A DNA stretch of 64,000 bases from Acorus gramineus (lineage: Eukaryota; Streptophyta; Magnoliopsida; Acorales; Acoraceae), in contig CM060855.1 of NCBI GenBank assembly GCA_030737835.1, forward strand, positions 18,426,378 to 18,490,377, given 5' to 3'. The translations under genes were made by a program, and so were the position numbers. Positions within the stretch are counted from its first letter, which is position 1, and each line of letters opens with the position of its first letter. The notes under the pieces were generated by a model. That model did no database searches and was not told the DNA's origin. It saw nothing but the letters and a program-made list of their open reading frames with translations. This document shows positions 61,062-64,000 of the stretch, one piece after another.

Positions 61062-62041
61062 ATGGCAGCCATGAACTCAAGTGTCCTTGCCTGCAACTAC
61101 GCCGCCGGTGGCACGTCCACCGAGGCGATCCGGAAGGCGGCATCCATTCCGTTGGTCGCGCCCACGGCCGCCTCGAGATCACCGGTCATCAGAGCCCGGA
61201 TGGGGAAGTCCGCGGAATCCGAGGCGGTGAAGTCGGGCGATGCGGGGAGGAGGCTCGCGCTTCTTGGCCTCGCCGCGGCGGTCTTTACCACGGCCTCTTC
61301 GGCTAAAGCTAGCGTCTTTGATGAGTACTTGGAGAGGAGCAAAGTTAACAAGGTTCGGAAAAGTACTCTGAATAGATATCTCTAATATTTCTCGATTTAA
61401 ATATATACTTCAATTAATTAAATTGTGTATTTTTTTTTTCTTCAGAATCAAAATATAATTTGAATAATTTATCATATTTTTTGTAGTTTAAAAATTAATC
61501 CTAATTATCATTGTTGTTATAGATTTATGTAATTTTCACATTATGATTTTGTCAGTGACTCTTGTCCTGTATATGTCATACAAGAATTTTGTGACTATGA
61601 CAATAACTATTCAATTAAATACATTCTTTTTTCGATCCGTCCCGTAGGAGCTCAACGACAAGAAGAGGCTGGCGACGAGCGGCGCGAACTTCTACCGCGC
61701 ATATACCGTGGAGTTTGGCACGTGCAAGTTCCCCGAGAACTTCACCGGATGCCAGGATTTGGCGAAACAGAAGGTTCGAATTACTACCCTTTTGGAACCA
61801 ATTCTCAAAAATACTTTTTCATAAAGGCTGCTCTCGATCATTTTTTTTATAAAAGTTATTTTGTTGAAATTAAAATATCCCGTTTAGAAACTATTATCTG
61901 TAAGAAAAATCAGTTTGATAATTGGTTTCTGGATAATTATCTATTTGGCAGAAAGTGCCATTCATCAGTGAAGACTTGGCGCTGGAGTGTGAAGGGAAGG
62001 ACAAGTTCAAGTGTGGCTCCAATGTTTTCTGGAAATGGTGA
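61062..62041 (+). CDS. PSAN: Photosystem I reaction centre subunit N, chloroplast precursor
   Basis: Nuclear-coded PSI subunit on the thylakoid lumen side, involved in docking plastocyanin. Three exons, 61062-61352, 61648-61773 and 61952-62041, with GT-AG junctions, give 168 aa. Residues 1-83 form a two-part targeting peptide. An MAAMNSSVLAC start typical of PsaN leads the chloroplast part; then comes the lumen signal with a twin-arginine motif (R63-R64 in GRRLALLGLAAAVF) and an AKA end at 81-83, in line with PsaN being a thylakoid Tat substrate. The mature part (about 85 aa) holds EYLERSK, ELNDKKRLATSGANF, CKFPENFTGCQDLAKQKK and the end KCGSNVFWKW, with its cysteines in place. The second ATG (M4) is an alternative start, but M1 matches homologues. 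The first exon is GC-rich. Confidence 0.96.
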
Positions 62042-62801
62042 AGGAGAGAGAGAAATATATGTTGTTCTTTAAATTCTATGCTTCCATATTGTAATTCATC
62101 ACTCAATGCAAGAACCCTTTTAAATTTGTGTGAAAGCTCCAAATACTTATATGAAAATGAAAAATATTTGATATTCGAGTATCCAAAATGCATATATATA
62201 TGGGTATGACGAAAGTTTATGCTCCAAAAAATATTCGTGTAAAATTATATATGTTTGTGTTATATTATGTTTAAATTTAACTATTTTCCTTGTTAACATA
62301 ATCTTTAAAATTTTAAAGCATCATAGCAACAAACAACCCTAAAATCAATCATCTTTTAATAAATTATGAGAATTGTTACACGTAGTTCGTGGAGAGATAG
62401 TGTCATGTAGCAAGGTATTACCTCTCAATATGAGATACATACTCTGTTAATAATTTTTCTGTTCATGAAACAGTCACGAGAGGATTGTCCCCAACATTGC
62501 TCAGGATTTGAATATTAATATCATGTATTTGTTCATTAATATTTCAGATTCATATACTAAGGTATTTGATCAGCATTCATTGACAACAAGCTTAATTAAA
62601 CCCATCCAAAGTCATCCACAAAACATGTGATTCTGAAGCTCCACATGAAAAACTGGTCTATAAACAGCTACTGCTACATATAAATGTGTCACAACCACTA
62701 AAGTTGAGAATTACAACTCCCATCTGTGTCAAGAAAACACAACACCTGGGAAAATTAGCCCCCCCATATGAAACCCAAATTCAACCAAATCCAAACCCTC
62801 C
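62042..62801. other. Convergent 3' region between PSAN and the GH28 gene
   Basis: AT-rich DNA with the 3' UTR of PSAN at the left and that of the minus-strand GH28 gene at the right. A fragment GAGAATTGTTACACGTAGTTCG at about 62367 resembles a family-T end. Nothing else is recognised. Confidence 0.45.
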
Positions 62802-63716
62802 TCACCCAGGCGTCCCTCCGCCTCGCGCGCACCCCGATCCCCCCCTCCGTAGCGCCTCGCAAGGTGTAGGAAACACATCCACCGCCTCGCCCGCCACGTA
62901 CTCGCACCGCCACTCCGCGGGCGGCGATATGCCTCGCAAGCTCACATTGCGCATACAAACGCCTTCGAAGCGCGCGCCTTCTAGGCCTTCCAGCACGGGC
63001 GCCTTCTCGACGCCCACCCCTACGACGTCGCTGATCTCGATGCGCGAAACCCTCGGGAGAGCGCTCCGGTCGTATGCCCCGTCCGGGTGGTCGTTCGCGC
63101 CCCGGCTGAACCGGATCGGAACCCTAACGCGCTCCATCGCCACGCCGCGTATCGTTATGTTCAAGATGTACCCGCCCCGGCCACGGTCAGTCTTGATGCG
63201 GACCGCCGTGGCCGAGTCGCGCACGTGCAAGTCCTCGACTAGGACATCGGAGACGCCGCCGGACATCTCGCTCCCGATGCCAACACCCGAGCACGTCGGG
63301 GTCGTGCCCGAGAGGCGGCGGATGACTATGTTCGAGCTCGGGCGGGCCACCGACGTGCCGAATTGGTCCCAACCGCTCTTGACCGCCACGAGATCGTCGC
63401 CGCTCTCGATGTAGCAGTCTTCGATGCAAACGTTGGTGCTTGAATCTGTGGAGCAGACAGAAACAAAAATTTCATACTAACACGTGTGTCTTAAAGAATT
63501 AAAAAAATTTATCATTTGAAAAAAAGTACATATGAAAATACCGTAAATATTATTTAATAGACATATGTTATTCATCCAAATATGTGGAGATGAGATTCAT
63601 TTCTTCTATATGAAAAAATTTTCAAAAGTGGAATTGATTATTCACCTGGGTCAATTCCATCTGTGTTTGGGGAGTGAAGAGGGGCTAGTATTGTCACTCC
63701 TTTGATCACCACATCA
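62802..63716 (-). CDS. Polygalacturonase-like glycoside hydrolase family 28 protein (3' part)
   Basis: Pectin-acting GH28 enzyme, probably secreted to the cell wall; only the C-terminal half is in the window. Two exons: 63646-63716 and 62802-63445. Joined with GT-AG they read DVVIKGVTILAP, then SPNTDGIDPDSSTNVCIEDC, YIESGDDLVAVKSGWDQFG and onward to a TGA at 62802-62804. Present are the NTD motif, the double Asp of SGDD and RIKT. The usual third motif (GHG) reads GVGIGSEMSGG, so the histidine is missing. This is normal for the plant clade marked by GSEMSGG and GRGGY. The end is rich in Gly/Arg after the last conserved Cys (PTPCEAL). The next upstream exon must lie beyond 64000. The coding sequence is strikingly GC-rich. 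Confidence 0.9.
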
Positions 63717-64000
63717 CTGAGGAAAAAAAACAAGTCCAATGTAACCATCTTTGAATTATTTTCATGTCACAATATAAAATAATTCTGGGATGAAGATTCA
63801 AGTTCACTGTGATCATTTTCATTTGATCTTTTTTTTTTCCGTTATGTGCATCTGATGAAAAATGTTGGGAAATGATAATAGGCCCGCTTGGATGTGCAGT
63901 AAAATTGTTAGCTTTTTAAAAATTAAGTCTATTTTAAAAAAAAAAAACATAAATTTTGTTAAAGAAGATTTGTAAAATGGAGAATCTGCGACATTTACAG
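63717..64000 (-). other. Intron of the GH28 gene, running off the window
   Basis: On the minus strand it ends TTTTTTTTCCTCAG at 63717, a strong acceptor. No exon-like sequence is visible up to the window edge. Confidence 0.6.

Noticed and set aside
62686-63414. 242-codon plus-strand frame
   Set aside because: It lies opposite the GH28 exon, whose minus-strand translation has clear family motifs. The plus-strand product is Pro/Arg/Thr-rich with no recognisable domain.

Overview
This is an AT-rich piece of a flowering-plant nuclear genome. The evidence is GT-AG introns of up to about 2.8 kb, a photosystem I subunit N gene, a GRAS regulator, an R2R3-MYB, a plant Rab18-type GTPase, a small-RNA-degrading-nuclease-like gene, and many short non-autonomous transposons. 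The SCL1, PSAN, GH28 and MYB exon-2 coding regions are much richer in GC than their surroundings. That could fit a non-grass monocot or another lineage with GC-rich coding DNA, but I cannot name the species. Nothing prokaryotic, organellar or CRISPR-like is present.

Six genes are supported. In order they are RABC1-like (+, 1362-9630, 6 coding exons, 210 aa), SDN5-like DEDDh exonuclease (+, 17652-28908, 14 exons, 597 aa), SCL1-like GRAS (-, 31552-33147, one coding exon, 531 aa, with a probable 2-kb intron in the 5' leader), R2R3-MYB of the MYB52/105/117 type (+, 52653-54234, 2 exons, 268 aa), PSAN (+, 61062-62041, 3 exons, 168 aa) and the 3' part of a GH28 polygalacturonase-like gene (-, 62802-63716, running off the right edge). 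I joined the exons by hand. Every complete gene gives an uninterrupted frame from ATG to stop with GT-AG junctions. The genes are unrelated in function, as is usual in plants; no cluster or operon-like arrangement is visible. SDN5-like and SCL1-like converge, and so do PSAN and the GH28 gene.

The gaps (9.6-17.5 kb, 29-31 kb, 35.6-52.5 kb and 54.3-60.7 kb) are mostly small DNA transposons and retrotransposed tails. Several have exact ends and target-site duplications (TSDs) that can be read directly: two hAT-type elements with 8-bp TSDs (15667-16074, 17015-17490), a Tourist-type element with a TAA TSD nested in a foldback element (16500-16943), a 959-bp Mutator-type foldback with a 9-bp TSD (37976-38934), and five short retro-insertions with 9- to 14-bp TSDs, one of them only 20 bp long. 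Several families recur across the window.

I found no clearly new biological system. The observations most worth following are the stack of nested elements ending 154 bp before the SDN5 start codon, the inverted tandem-array structure of the Mutator-type foldback, two separate duplications upstream of PSAN, the tandem duplication inside the MYB intron, and a small GC-rich exon-like island at 15310-15545 that I could not assign.
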